DNA of 64,000 bases from contig CAZSFQ010000006.1 of NCBI GenBank assembly GCA_964606165.1, positions 27,116 to 91,115 on the forward strand. The letters run 5' to 3'. Below the pieces are notes generated by a model that saw only the letters and a list, made by a program, of their open reading frames with translations, did no database searches and was not told the DNA's origin. The DNA comes from UBA4923 sp964606165 (GTDB lineage: Bacteria > Bacillota > Clostridia > Saccharofermentanales > DTU023). Below, piece after piece: positions 52,954-61,614 of the stretch (the stretch's first letter is position 1; each line of letters opens with the position of its first letter). The position numbers were made by a program, and so were the translations under genes.

Positions 52954-54304
52954 GGCCAACTCCTTCCTGTTCAGCACAGAGGCGAAGGACGGTGTCCGCG
53001 AACGAGTCAAGCTGCGCTTTTGTTTTCTTCTCCGTCACCGCGATCAAGAGGCGGCTGCCCGGCAATACCAGCCCGCCGATGATGCCTTCTTCAAGAAGGT
53101 CGGCGTTCAGCTTGTCCAGGTCAATGCCCCGCTTTGCCTCAATCAGGAATTCACGGAAGTAGGGCGCCTGGTAGACGCGTTTGAAATAGCCGCTCCCGGT
53201 CAGTCTCTCTTCCAGGTAAATGGCCTTGGCAGCTGATTGTTCAGCCAGGTCGAGCAGGCCCGATCCCCCCATGAGGGCGAGCCAGATGGTGGCCGCTGTG
53301 GCCATCAGGGCCTGGCTGGTGCAGATATTGGAGGTGGCACGCTCTCTTCTGATGTGCTGTTCCCTGGCCTGGAGGGTGAGGACATAACTGGTCCGCCCCT
53401 GGCGGTCGACCGTGGCGCCGCAGATCCTGCCCGGCATCTTGCGCATCAGGCGGTCGGTCACTGCCATATATCCGGCTCCAGGGCCTCCGTAGGAGGTCGG
53501 AAGTCCCAGCGATTGGGCTTCACCGATGGCAATATCGACACCGCAGTCACCCGGCCGCTTCAGGACCGCAAGACTCACAGGATCCTGTGAGACGATGGCC
53601 AGCGCGCCCGCTTCATGCGCTTTTTGCGCTAGCAGATCAAGATCCTCTACGACACCGTAGAAGTTGGGGCTTTGTACCAGGAAACCCGCGTACTCTTTTT
53701 CCTTGTCAGGAAATAGGGTCGTTTGCCCGTTTTCGTCCAGGGGACCCTTCACTACTTCAATATCCGCTGCGTGGCAGTAAGTGTGAATGGTTTCCATGGT
53801 GTCGGGGTGAACGCCCTCGGAGACGAATACCTTGTACAGATGTTTGTCCCGGCAGGCCAGGAGCAGGGCTTCGGCTGCCCCGGAAGAGGCATCATAGAGC
53901 GAGGCATTGGCCACGGGAAGCCCGGTCAGGCGCGTGATGTAGCTCTGCCACTCAAAAATGGCCTGGAGCGTGCCCTGGGAAATTTCTGCCTGGTAGGGGG
54001 TATAGGAGGTCAAAAACTCGGACCGGCTGATCAGATGATGAACGGCAGCCGGCTGGTAATGGTCATAATAACCGGCGCCCAGATAGCTGTCACAGCTTTG
54101 GCCGTTCTTGTTTTCATCCGCAAGGGCTTTGACCTGATCGACAACTTCCAGCTCACTCATGCCATGGGCCTGCAAGGCCTCATAGGCATCGACCCGGACG
54201 CAGTCGCAGTCCGGAATCATGGAGAACAACTGGTCGAGGTCAACTCCTACCGATGCCAGCATTTCACGGCGCTCTTCCCGGTCCATGGGAAGGTATCCGG
54301 TCAT
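52946..54304 (-). CDS. gcvPA: Glycine dehydrogenase (decarboxylating) subunit 1
   Basis: A 452-residue partner of GcvPB, forming the P-protein that decarboxylates glycine and passes the aminomethyl group to GcvH lipoate. Family features: GYLPMDREERREMLASVGV at the N terminus and FLTSYTPYQAEISQGTLQ, ASLYDASSGAAEA. The start overlaps the gcvH stop by four bases. Confidence 0.96.
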   Translation of the reverse strand: MTGYLPMDREERREMLASVGVDLDQLFSMIPDCDCVRVDAYEALQAHGMSELEVVDQVKALADENKNGQSCDSYLGAGYYDHYQPAAVHHLISRSEFLTSYTPYQAEISQGTLQAIFEWQSYITRLTGLPVANASLYDASSGAAEALLLACRDKHLYKVFVSEGVHPDTMETIHTYCHAADIEVVKGPLDENGQTTLFPDKEKEYAGFLVQSPNFYGVVEDLDLLAQKAHEAGALAIVSQDPVSLAVLKRPGDCGVDIAIGEAQSLGLPTSYGGPGAGYMAVTDRLMRKMPGRICGATVDRQGRTSYVLTLQAREQHIRRERATSNICTSQALMATAATIWLALMGGSGLLDLAEQSAAKAIYLEERLTGSGYFKRVYQAPYFREFLIEAKRGIDLDKLNADLLEEGIIGGLVLPGSRLLIAVTEKKTKAQLDSFADTVLRLCAEQEGVGHA

Positions 54305-54678
54305 GCCCCTTCCTCCTCACAGAAGGCATCGTAGGCGTCTTTGTCAAGCAGGTCATCCAGCTCGGACGGGTTGGCCATTCTGATTTTCACAAACCATGTG
54401 TCCCACGGAGCCTGGTTAATCATCTCCGGTTCATCGCCGATCTCCTCATTGGCTTCGACGATCTCCCCGCTCACCGGCGCGAAGAGGTCAGAAGCCGCCT
54501 TGACCGACTCGACCGTACCAATAATATCCTCTACTTCGACATGGGTGCCCACAGGCTCAGGCTCGGCATAGACGATATCGCCCAGTTCTTCTTGCGCGAA
54601 GTCGGTCAGTCCGACAGTTGCCTCATCGCCCTCAACCTTGACCCATTCATGTGTCTTTGAAAATTTTAATCCTTCCAT
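54301..54678 (-). CDS. gcvH: Glycine cleavage system H protein
   Basis: A 125-residue lipoyl carrier. Lipoylated lysine K60 is in GTVESVKAASD; the fold ends with NEEIGDEPEMINQAPWDTWF. No lipoate ligase or LipA gene lies in this window. Confidence 0.97.
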   Translation of the reverse strand: MEGLKFSKTHEWVKVEGDEATVGLTDFAQEELGDIVYAEPEPVGTHVEVEDIIGTVESVKAASDLFAPVSGEIVEANEEIGDEPEMINQAPWDTWFVKIRMANPSELDDLLDKDAYDAFCEEEGA

Positions 54679-54708
54679 TTTTGCTGTCCTTCCTGTGATT
54701 GTTTGGTG

Positions 54709-54754
54709 GTCGCGGCTCCCGCGACAATAAAACCACCCGCATCGGAGACGCGGG
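54709..54754 (-). other. Two tandem hairpins between gcvT and gcvH
   Basis: A 7-bp stem gtcgcgg/ccgcgac with 3-base loop (54709-54725) and a 5-bp stem cccgc/gcggg (54736-54754). On the minus strand the latter is followed by GGTTTTATT. They may tune the gcvT:gcvH ratio by attenuation or mRNA stability. Confidence 0.45.
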
Positions 54755-54765
54755 AATTTTCCTTT

Positions 54766-55875
54766 TTATTTGCCGACAAAGGGCGGCTGAACAACGGTGA
54801 AAGGCTGGAGGTTCTTGCGAACCAGGACTTCAACCTTCTCAACTTCAGGCGTGTCAAGGCTGACCAGGGCAAAGGCGATACCCTTGTCCAGGGTCGGGGA
54901 GAAAGTGCCGGAGGTGATCACCCCCGCCTTCTTCCCCTGGACATGGACCTCGTAGCCTTCCCGGGGAATGGCCTTGGTATCACTGACCAGTGCCAGCTGT
55001 CGGCGCGTCACCTTGTCTTTCATTACCCTGCCCTGGAATTCGTGATCAAGATCGACGAAAAAGCTCATGCCTCCCTCAAGCGCGTTAATGTCGGGTGACA
55101 TCTCATGGCCGTAAAGCGGCATGCCCGCCTCTAGCCTGAGCGTATCACGGGAACCAAGCCCGCACGGCTCCACCCCCGCTTCGACAAAAATATCCCAGAA
55201 AGCGGCTGTCCTGGAAGCCGGCACATAAAGTTCATAGCCGTTTTCACCTGTATAGCCGGTCCGGGAAATGATCATGCCGCGGTCTTCGCCCTCAAGCTCC
55301 ACTGTCATCTCATGGAAACGCTTCAGCCCTTTTAATTGTTCCTCCTGCTCTTTGTCGAGGCCCAGCCTGCCGGCAACTTCCAGCATGCAGTCAAGGCTGC
55401 CGGGCCCCTGAACGGCAATTTGCCCGTAAAGATCCGATTCATCAACTATTGAAATGGCCGACGGCCGGTCCTTGAAAGCCGTCTGGTAGCTATTCAGGCT
55501 TTCCCTGATATGAAGCAGATCCTTGTCCTTATTTGCGGCATTCACGACCAGCATGAAGTCCTCTTCCCCCATGGTGTAAACCAGCAGGTCATCGACGGTT
55601 CCTCCATCAGCGGCGCTCAGGATGGCGTAGGTGATCTGGTCAGATTTTTTGCCGGTCACGCGGCGCGTCAGAAGCCAGTTGAGGAACTCACCCGCCCCCT
55701 GCCCCGAGACACGGATTTCACCCATGTGCGAAACGTCGAAGATTCCTGTTTCTTTTCGTACCGCCGCGATCTCTTCCTTGATCCCCGCGTACTGAACCGG
55801 CATATTCCATCCGGCGTAATCAACCATACGTGCGCCAAGGGCGACATGGCGGTCAAATAATGGTGTTTTTTTCAT
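54766..55875 (-). CDS. gcvT: Glycine cleavage system aminomethyltransferase (T protein)
   Basis: A 369-residue tetrahydrofolate-dependent enzyme releasing ammonia and 5,10-methylene-THF. Hallmarks: FDVSHMGEIRVSG, RTGYTGENGYELYV, and LGSRDTLRLEAGMPLYGHEM. GGGGAGG precedes the ATG. It is the first gene of the gcvT-gcvH-gcvPA-gcvPB operon; no glycine riboswitch is seen upstream. Confidence 0.96.
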   Translation of the reverse strand: MKKTPLFDRHVALGARMVDYAGWNMPVQYAGIKEEIAAVRKETGIFDVSHMGEIRVSGQGAGEFLNWLLTRRVTGKKSDQITYAILSAADGGTVDDLLVYTMGEEDFMLVVNAANKDKDLLHIRESLNSYQTAFKDRPSAISIVDESDLYGQIAVQGPGSLDCMLEVAGRLGLDKEQEEQLKGLKRFHEMTVELEGEDRGMIISRTGYTGENGYELYVPASRTAAFWDIFVEAGVEPCGLGSRDTLRLEAGMPLYGHEMSPDINALEGGMSFFVDLDHEFQGRVMKDKVTRRQLALVSDTKAIPREGYEVHVQGKKAGVITSGTFSPTLDKGIAFALVSLDTPEVEKVEVLVRKNLQPFTVVQPPFVGK

Positions 55876-55899
55876 GAAAACGTCCTCCCCAAGACAAAT

Positions 55900-55954
55900 A
55901 CAGATAAATTGTTAAACCTGCTAAATATTACCACTCATCCTGAAATTTATCTGT
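55900..55954 (-). promoter_or_regulatory. Inverted repeat upstream of gcvT
   Basis: Eleven-base perfect arms acagataaatt (55900-55910) and aatttatctgt (55944-55954) with a 33-base, AT-rich interval. It may be an operator pair or a leader stem of gcvT. Confidence 0.45.
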
Positions 55955-55978
55955 CCTGTTCGATACAATTGAAACAGG
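55955..55978 (-). other. Weak hairpin after the ECF S-component gene
   Basis: Arms cctgtt and aacagg with a 12-base loop, 10 bases after the stop. No U-tract; a weak candidate end of the B12 operon. Confidence 0.3.
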
Positions 55979-55988
55979 GCCTGTCCCT

Positions 55989-56702
55989 TTAGCCGCCCTT
56001 GTGATCGCCGGACAAATCGAATTTGCGCTTGATACGCTCAAGTTTGCGGGTCCAGGGACCCAGAATGGGCAGCAGAAAGAGAACCGTCGCGGCCGACAGG
56101 GTCAAGTTCATGGGCAAGCCTGCCCCATATGCGGCAAGGGCACTTCCCCATGTCAGGGGCTGGATGAATCCGGTCACATGCCAGGAATCCATGATGAGGC
56201 CGAAAAGCAGGCCCGAGAAAAAGCCGTAGAGGTGGACAAGGACCGGATGCTTGAACCAACCGCGCTCATTGAATGTACCGGCAAGATAACCGATCAGTCC
56301 CCAGGCAAACATTTGCCAGGGCGTCCAGGGGCCTTGACCGAAGAACATGTTTGAACTGAGCGCCGTCAGGGCGCCGGTCACAAAGCCCGTTTGTCTGCCA
56401 AAGGCGATGGCTGTCACAATGACGATGGCACCGACCGGCTTGAAGCTGGCGATGGGACCGAAGACGAGTTGGCCGGCTGTTGCCAGCGCCGCCATGACCA
56501 CAACCGGCATAATATCGCGCGGCCTGGGCCGTGCCCGTTCAAAGCGCAAGAAGAAGGGGATGATGGAAAGAGTTGCGGCAAGGAAGGTCAGAACCGCCGC
56601 CTGCGCGAGCTCAAAGACAGCGCACAGAACAAGAACGGCAGGTACTGCCAGGATCACTGTCCACTCAAGCAGACGGCCGGATTTCCCGCCTTTACCCTCC
56701 AT
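55989..56702 (-). CDS. ECF transporter S component, probable cobalamin (or corrinoid) subunit
   Basis: A 237-residue membrane protein with about six helices. The segment SSNMFFGQGPWTPWQMFAWG with GLIGYLAG is the signature of a large S-component group in Clostridia. It overlaps the fused ATPase gene by 11 bases and is the last gene of an operon that begins with a cobalamin riboswitch, so the ligand is probably B12 or a precursor. That specificity is inferred from regulation and neighbours, not from the protein itself. Confidence 0.82.
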   Translation of the reverse strand: MEGKGGKSGRLLEWTVILAVPAVLVLCAVFELAQAAVLTFLAATLSIIPFFLRFERARPRPRDIMPVVVMAALATAGQLVFGPIASFKPVGAIVIVTAIAFGRQTGFVTGALTALSSNMFFGQGPWTPWQMFAWGLIGYLAGTFNERGWFKHPVLVHLYGFFSGLLFGLIMDSWHVTGFIQPLTWGSALAAYGAGLPMNLTLSAATVLFLLPILGPWTRKLERIKRKFDLSGDHKGG

Positions 56703-58311
56703 GGCCCTTCTTTCGAATCCGGTCCAGGTCAGCAGCGATTACAAGATCCGGCAGGATTCCCTCCGTGACGCGGGCAAAGCCGGTCGTGTAAAAAGAATTC
56801 CCCCGGAAAAAGGACCTGACATCTTCTGTCGCCACGATTCGCCCGTCAAAAAGAAGTGAACAAGTGTCAGCGGCCTCAGCACTGAAATTGAGGTCATGGG
56901 TCACGATCACCATGGTCCTGCCTTGCGCGCCAAGATCACGAAACCAGCCGGCGAGCTGTCTTTTGCTTGCGCTGTCCATGCCTTTGACCGGTTCGTCGAG
57001 AAGAAGCAAATCGGGAGATAAAAGCAGAAGCTTGGCCAGGGCCGCCTTCTGAATTTCCCCGCCGCTCAAATCGTAGGGGTGGCGGCCCCGCAATCCGGCC
57101 AGTTCCAGCTGCTCCAGCATGTCAAGGACTTCCTTTTCACTGTAACGGCCCAGGTCTGCTAGTTCCATCAGTTCGTCAAGGAGTGTATCAGCTGAAAAAA
57201 GTGCCCGGGTATCTTGTGTCAGCAGGCCGGTCCGGATCCCTTCCCCCCGCTTGACACTTCCACGGCCCGGGGTCAGGACACCGCTTAACAAGTGGAGCAG
57301 GGTGCTTTTGCCACTGCCGTTGCCTCCCACGATGGCGTGGATGGATCCTTTTGCAACCGAAAGAGAAGCCCCTTTCAGGACCTCAGGCAGATCATTCCTG
57401 TACCGAAAGACCAGTTCCCTGGCTGCTATAACCGGCTCTTCGGGGAGTGGAGCACCGGCTTCGGTTGTGACCAGTTCCACGGATGGCGCAAGCTCACGCA
57501 ACCGCCTCCTGGCCGCCGGCACATCGAGCGGGAGAGCTTGGGAAGAGGCCCCGGATAGGACCTCTTCGGTCCGCCGCACTGTCATGGTCGCGGCAGGAAG
57601 CGCCGCGCGGAAGGGATGGCTGCCGTCAAGAAGATAAGCGGCGAAGGCTTCCGGCTTTCCCTCAAAGGAGATTTCACCCTGCTCCAGGAAAAGAACACGG
57701 TCAGCCAGAGACAAGACATCCGACATCCGGTGCTCCGACATGATCAGGGTCCTCCCCGTCTCACTGTGGATGCGGCGGAGCATACCGAGGAAATGGGAGA
57801 CCGCGACCGGATCAAGCCTTGCCGTCGGTTCGTCCAGGATCAGGATGTCAGGGTTCATGATCAGCGAAGAGGCAAGGTTGAGAATCTGCATTTCACCTCC
57901 CGATAATTCATTGACGGGACGGTGGATCCAGTGGCCGATTCCGAAAAAGTGCGCCGTTTCAGCGATCCGCCTCTCAATGACAGCCGGGGCCAGGCCCAGA
58001 TTCTCAAGTCCGAAGGCCAGCTCGTGCCAGACCAGGTCCATGACAATCTGGTTGGAAGGGTCCTGCATGACAAAGCCTGACTCACCTCCCAGCCGGATAC
58101 TGCCCTCACAGGTGCCCGCCGGCCGCAGTTCCTTTTTCAGAGTCCTGAGCAGAGTCGTTTTCCCGCTCCCGCCCGGCCCTGCCACAAGGAGGAAGGTACC
58201 GGCCGGCACCTCAAAGCTAATTTCCCTGAGTGCCTTTATCTCCTGTCCCGGGTAGGTAAAGCTAAGTCCGTCAACCAGGACCGCGGTCTTGTCTTGCGCT
58301 TCATTCATCAT
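56692..58311 (-). CDS. ecfA: Fused ECF ATPase (EcfA1-EcfA2 in one chain)
   Basis: A 539-residue protein with two complete ABC ATPase domains. The first has Walker A GPGGSGKT (45-52), signature LSGGEMQ and Walker B LILDEPT; the second, after about residue 290, has GGNGSGKS, LSGGEIQ and LLLDEPVKGMD. Such double-domain ATPases drive ECF transporters. Its ATG overlaps the ecfT stop by four bases. Confidence 0.92.
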   Translation of the reverse strand: MMNEAQDKTAVLVDGLSFTYPGQEIKALREISFEVPAGTFLLVAGPGGSGKTTLLRTLKKELRPAGTCEGSIRLGGESGFVMQDPSNQIVMDLVWHELAFGLENLGLAPAVIERRIAETAHFFGIGHWIHRPVNELSGGEMQILNLASSLIMNPDILILDEPTARLDPVAVSHFLGMLRRIHSETGRTLIMSEHRMSDVLSLADRVLFLEQGEISFEGKPEAFAAYLLDGSHPFRAALPAATMTVRRTEEVLSGASSQALPLDVPAARRRLRELAPSVELVTTEAGAPLPEEPVIAARELVFRYRNDLPEVLKGASLSVAKGSIHAIVGGNGSGKSTLLHLLSGVLTPGRGSVKRGEGIRTGLLTQDTRALFSADTLLDELMELADLGRYSEKEVLDMLEQLELAGLRGRHPYDLSGGEIQKAALAKLLLLSPDLLLLDEPVKGMDSASKRQLAGWFRDLGAQGRTMVIVTHDLNFSAEAADTCSLLFDGRIVATEDVRSFFRGNSFYTTGFARVTEGILPDLVIAADLDRIRKKGHGG

Positions 58312-59252
58312 TGGCCTCCAGGCCTCATTTGAGGAAACATGGCTGCCACCAGGGGATCAAGAGGAGCCGCTTGCCGCCTCGCGTCACGGATGTGATCCGA
58401 GAGGGCGAAGATCCCGTCAGTCAGAAAGGGGATCGAAAAGAGGGCCGCGCATCCGAAGTGCCAGATGGCCACGGCGCCGCCCGCCCAAGCGCGGGCCGGG
58501 GTGGTCAGGTAGGGATAGTAAAGAAAGGCGCTGCCCCCCGCAGCCCCCCCCGCAGCGGCGATAATTGTGAAGACAATGATCAACGCGAGCGCCGGGATGT
58601 CACGGCCGCTCCACCGGATCCGGCCATAGGCCCTCCTCCTGCCCGCGTCAAATGCCTTGGCCCGCATGGAATCCGCCGTCTCGATGGCGTTCTCCATACT
58701 CCAGGCCATCAGGACCGATGTCATCCGGATCGCTTCGGCAAGACGGAAACGCCGCTGGGGGTCGCCAAGGAGTGCCCGGCGGCTTATTTCGATTTCACGG
58801 CCATGGGCCATGGCTTGCGGGATGAAGCGAAAGATCATGGAAATCATCATGCTGATCACTGGCAATCTTTTCCCCATAAGCGCCAAAAACCGGCCGCTGT
58901 CCATCATGTCGTTGTAACTTTGAAACCACAGCATGACCGCTGACAGGACAAAACCTGAAACAAGGCCATAAATGGCGCTTTCAATTGTCATGGACAGTTT
59001 CCAAAAAGAAAAGAGCGAAGTCATGCCGCGGTCGTTGAACAGGGAGTTGAAAACGACCATGATAAGCATCATGGGTATCAGGTACAAGAGCGACTTCAGG
59101 GCCTTGTTCAGGCCTGCCAGGCGGATGCGGAGAATGAAGGCGGCCAGCAAGGATAAGAGGGCGGTCGCGGGATGACGCGTCAACATGGTCATCACCAGCA
59201 CCGCGCCAAAAAATAAAAGGATGACAGCCGGATGGCCTTCTTTCAGTTTCAT
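58308..59252 (-). CDS. ecfT: ECF transporter transmembrane subunit EcfT
   Basis: A 314-residue membrane protein joining the S component to the ATPases. The coupling helices are visible (FALMGKRLP region and EIEISRRALLGDP; RAKAFDAGRRR, an A-R-G-like signature). The ATG at 59252 has GGGGGATC and overlaps the DUF4430 gene stop (ATGA). Confidence 0.88.
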   Translation of the reverse strand: MKLKEGHPAVILLFFGAVLVMTMLTRHPATALLSLLAAFILRIRLAGLNKALKSLLYLIPMMLIMVVFNSLFNDRGMTSLFSFWKLSMTIESAIYGLVSGFVLSAVMLWFQSYNDMMDSGRFLALMGKRLPVISMMISMIFRFIPQAMAHGREIEISRRALLGDPQRRFRLAEAIRMTSVLMAWSMENAIETADSMRAKAFDAGRRRAYGRIRWSGRDIPALALIIVFTIIAAAGGAAGGSAFLYYPYLTTPARAWAGGAVAIWHFGCAALFSIPFLTDGIFALSDHIRDARRQAAPLDPLVAAMFPQMRPGGQ

Positions 59253-59785
59253 GGTTGATCCCCCATCAGATCGCTTTCCTCCACCGAGTAACGCCACTGC
59301 ACCACATCACCGTCCGACAGGGAGAAAAGGCCGCTGCTGACGGCAGGCGCCTTGCCGTTGACCAGGTAAACCCAGCCGCTGGTCGCGCCGCCGTCACCCT
59401 CACCGAGCCCTTCTATGGCCATGACAAAGGGCCCGAAGGCGCTTTCGCGGTAACTGATGCGAAGGCCTGTCGCCAGCAGGGCATCAAAGGCCGATTTCTT
59501 TTTCGCGAGAACAAGCTCGTCCTGGAAGAAAAGACCTTTTTCATCGCAATGACCGCGCCCGATGAGGACTGCAACTATGTCCCTGGCTGTCTGTTTCGTC
59601 CTCTCATTTTCTAAAACGAGCGCGCAGTCAACGGTTATGAAAATACGGATCGCTTCATCAGCAGCCTCTGTCACTTCCGGCTTCGCCGCCTGGCTGCCGG
59701 TCCGGGCGGGGGTGTTCACCCCCGCGCAGGCGGTCAGCAAAAAGACCGCGGTCAGAGCCAAAATGAAAAACAGACGGCGGTTCAT
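59249..59785 (-). CDS. DUF4430 (transcobalamin C-terminal-like) lipoprotein
   Basis: A 178-residue lipoprotein: signal peptide with lipobox LTAC near residue 20, then a DUF4430-type domain ending in SGWVYLVNGKAPAVSSG and LSDGDVVQWRYS, the tryptophan-bearing strands shared with the transcobalamin/intrinsic factor C-terminal domain. It is expected to hang on the outer face of the membrane and bind B12 or a related ligand for the ECF transporter. It lies between the beta-propeller gene and ecfT. Confidence 0.85.
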   Translation of the reverse strand: MNRRLFFILALTAVFLLTACAGVNTPARTGSQAAKPEVTEAADEAIRIFITVDCALVLENERTKQTARDIVAVLIGRGHCDEKGLFFQDELVLAKKKSAFDALLATGLRISYRESAFGPFVMAIEGLGEGDGGATSGWVYLVNGKAPAVSSGLFSLSDGDVVQWRYSVEESDLMGDQP

Positions 59786-59789
59786 TCCA

Positions 59790-61247
59790 TCAGCCCTTTT
59801 TCTTTGCCTTTGACCTGGATAAGAAGAAGAGGCGGATCAGAATCAAGGCGGCGACGATCAGCGCGGGCAGCAGCCAGGGCCAGTTTCCACTGAGCGAAAA
59901 AGCTGAAGGGGAGTCATCATGAAGGGCAAAGATAAAACCTGAATCATTGGCGTAATAGACGGTTCCCTCCTGATCCATGACCGGGCTGAACATGGTGTAG
60001 TTCTGTTCAGCGGCGCCCTGGTCGGGCTCAAACACCTGCTTGATCTCCTGGCCATCGTAGGCATACAAGCCCCCGACTTCATTATTGACGGTAAAGTAAA
60101 CAAAAACTTTTTTGCCCTTGCCGACGGCCACAAGCGGTGAGGATTGCAGTTCACCTTCCGTCTCAAAAGTATTCACAACTGTAAGGTCTGCCAGATCGAT
60201 CAGGGCGAGAAGGCCTGTGGAGGGCTGGCCCGTCTCCCAGTCGCCATACTCCGCAAGTCCGCCCACGTAAGCAAGCCCCTGGTAAATGGCCGGCGTTGAG
60301 TTTGTTTTGATGGCAAAAGCGCTTTCCCTTTTTTGACTCAAGCTGCCTTCCAGTTCATCGAAATGAAATGCGACCAGGCGGCCGTCATAAGTAGTCAAGA
60401 CAATTTCGTCTTCCCAGGCGACCGGCGGGGCATTGATTTTCGAGCCGATGAGGGCTTCATTTTTCAACTCACCCGTACGCGCGTCGCGCACCTCAAGTCT
60501 TCCCCTCTCGCCTGCCGTAAGCAGCCATTGGCCCCGCACCAGAGACCCGCTCATGTGATAGCCGGCAGGGCCCTGGTCTGATATGTATTCCGCTTCCTGC
60601 CAGACCGTCCCGCCCGTCCTGGCATCAACCGCCTGGATATAGCCGCCGACCGATACCCAGGCCTCATCCTGGGCGAAGGTCAGTGAATAAACCAGCCCGT
60701 CGGCAATTTGGAGCGTGCTGCTGTTCTGGAGCGGAAAGGCGGACTCTTCTCCCTCATCCGAAGGAAGCTCAATCATCCCCGGCCCCTGGTTGATCCAGAC
60801 TGTCTTCATTGCCTGGGGATCGATCGCCTGCAAAGCGCCCCCTTCCAGGGGGATGACGACGACACCCTCGCCATAGGCCGGCCTTGCGGTATAACCGATA
60901 AAACCCTCCAGGGTCACTTTCCCCGTCACTTCACCCTTTTTGTCCAAGCGGAAAAATTCATTGCCGGTCGCAAAGAAGAGCGACTCACCGATAATAATCA
61001 TTCCCGACTTGCTGTTGGTCCCCCACTCTCCGAGCTCGCCGATCATGATGCCCCAGCTTTTGGCCGAAACGGGCTCTTGCATCTTTTTCGCGTCCTTAAC
61101 CGCGTTGTTGTCAGGGGCAGACCGGTAGGAGGTCCAGTAAGCCTCCTGGTCTGCCGCTGTCACGACCGGACCGGGCAGCCACAAAAGCAGGATGAGGGCT
61201 CCCAGCACAAGCCAGCTGATTCTTTGTTTCACTTTCTGTCTTCTCAT
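59790..61247 (-). CDS. Surface-anchored PQQ-like beta-propeller protein
   Basis: A 485-residue protein with a signal peptide (ISWLVLGALILLLWLPGPVVTA), repeated PQQ-like blades (for example GGYIQAVDARTGGTVWQ, RGRLEVRDARTGEL, GGLYAYDGQEIKQ), and a C-terminal membrane helix (LLPALIVAALILIRLFFL) with a basic tail. No enzyme motif is visible. I chose the ATG at 61247, six bases after GGAAAGGG; the frame is open to 61529 but that part is the riboswitch. As first gene behind a cobalamin riboswitch it is likely an extracellular corrinoid-capturing or handling protein; this is inference. Confidence 0.8.
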   Translation of the reverse strand: MRRQKVKQRISWLVLGALILLLWLPGPVVTAADQEAYWTSYRSAPDNNAVKDAKKMQEPVSAKSWGIMIGELGEWGTNSKSGMIIIGESLFFATGNEFFRLDKKGEVTGKVTLEGFIGYTARPAYGEGVVVIPLEGGALQAIDPQAMKTVWINQGPGMIELPSDEGEESAFPLQNSSTLQIADGLVYSLTFAQDEAWVSVGGYIQAVDARTGGTVWQEAEYISDQGPAGYHMSGSLVRGQWLLTAGERGRLEVRDARTGELKNEALIGSKINAPPVAWEDEIVLTTYDGRLVAFHFDELEGSLSQKRESAFAIKTNSTPAIYQGLAYVGGLAEYGDWETGQPSTGLLALIDLADLTVVNTFETEGELQSSPLVAVGKGKKVFVYFTVNNEVGGLYAYDGQEIKQVFEPDQGAAEQNYTMFSPVMDQEGTVYYANDSGFIFALHDDSPSAFSLSGNWPWLLPALIVAALILIRLFFLSRSKAKKKG

Positions 61248-61294
61248 TTCCATCCCTTTCCTAAGCCAGGGAACGGCTGGCTCCGGGACCGCGC

Positions 61295-61330
61295 AAAAAA
61301 GCCGCAGAACTGCTGAAGCAGCTCTGCGGC
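61295..61330 (-). terminator. Riboswitch expression-platform terminator
   Basis: A 13-bp stem (61301-61313 with 61318-61330, one G-U), TGAA/TTCA loop, followed by TTTTTT on the minus strand (61295-61300), between the riboswitch and the beta-propeller gene. It is consistent with transcription termination when B12 is bound. Confidence 0.9.
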
Positions 61331-61384
61331 CCGTTTTTACCGTCAGCTTTGCGTCTTGCCCGTAACGCACAATAAACCGTCGTT

Positions 61385-61562
61385 CCGTTACGCACACGCC
61401 CGGCAGGTCTTCTGGCTCATGAGCCGGGGATGACCCCTGTTTCTTCCCGCCTTCCCGATCGCTCAGTGGCCGGCTTTCGCCTTGGGAGAAACCCTCATTG
61501 ACAGCGGCGGTACCGCACAGGATTCGCACCTGTTTCCCTTGACCTGGGCATGTCCTCTTACA
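61385..61562 (-). promoter_or_regulatory. Cobalamin riboswitch
   Basis: On the minus strand the core GGGAAACAGGTGCGAATCCT and the following GTGCGGTACCGCCGCTGT match the conserved cobalamin aptamer, and the B12 box AGCCAGAAGACCTGCC lies at 61402-61417. Downstream, CGTAAC/GTTACG can pair, then the terminator at 61295 follows. It controls the beta-propeller, DUF4430, EcfT, EcfA and S-component genes. OsmC ends just upstream. Confidence 0.95.
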
Positions 61563-61568
61563 AGCTTC

Positions 61569-61597
61569 ATGTTACGGTCAGCGGCTGCGAATGTCAA
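61569..61597 (-). promoter_or_regulatory. Promoter of the B12 operon
   Basis: Minus-strand TTGACA (61592-61597) and TAACAT (61569-61574), 17-base spacer, directly upstream of the riboswitch. Confidence 0.8.
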
Positions 61598-61614
61598 TGC
61601 GTCAAGGACCGCCA

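Noticed and set aside
55876..55988. Glycine riboswitch before gcvT
   Set aside because: The space is too short for the tandem aptamer and the conserved core is missing.
61248..61529. A longer N terminus for the beta-propeller protein
   Set aside because: The extension would translate the cobalamin riboswitch and its terminator; the start at 61247 has a ribosome binding site followed by a signal peptide.
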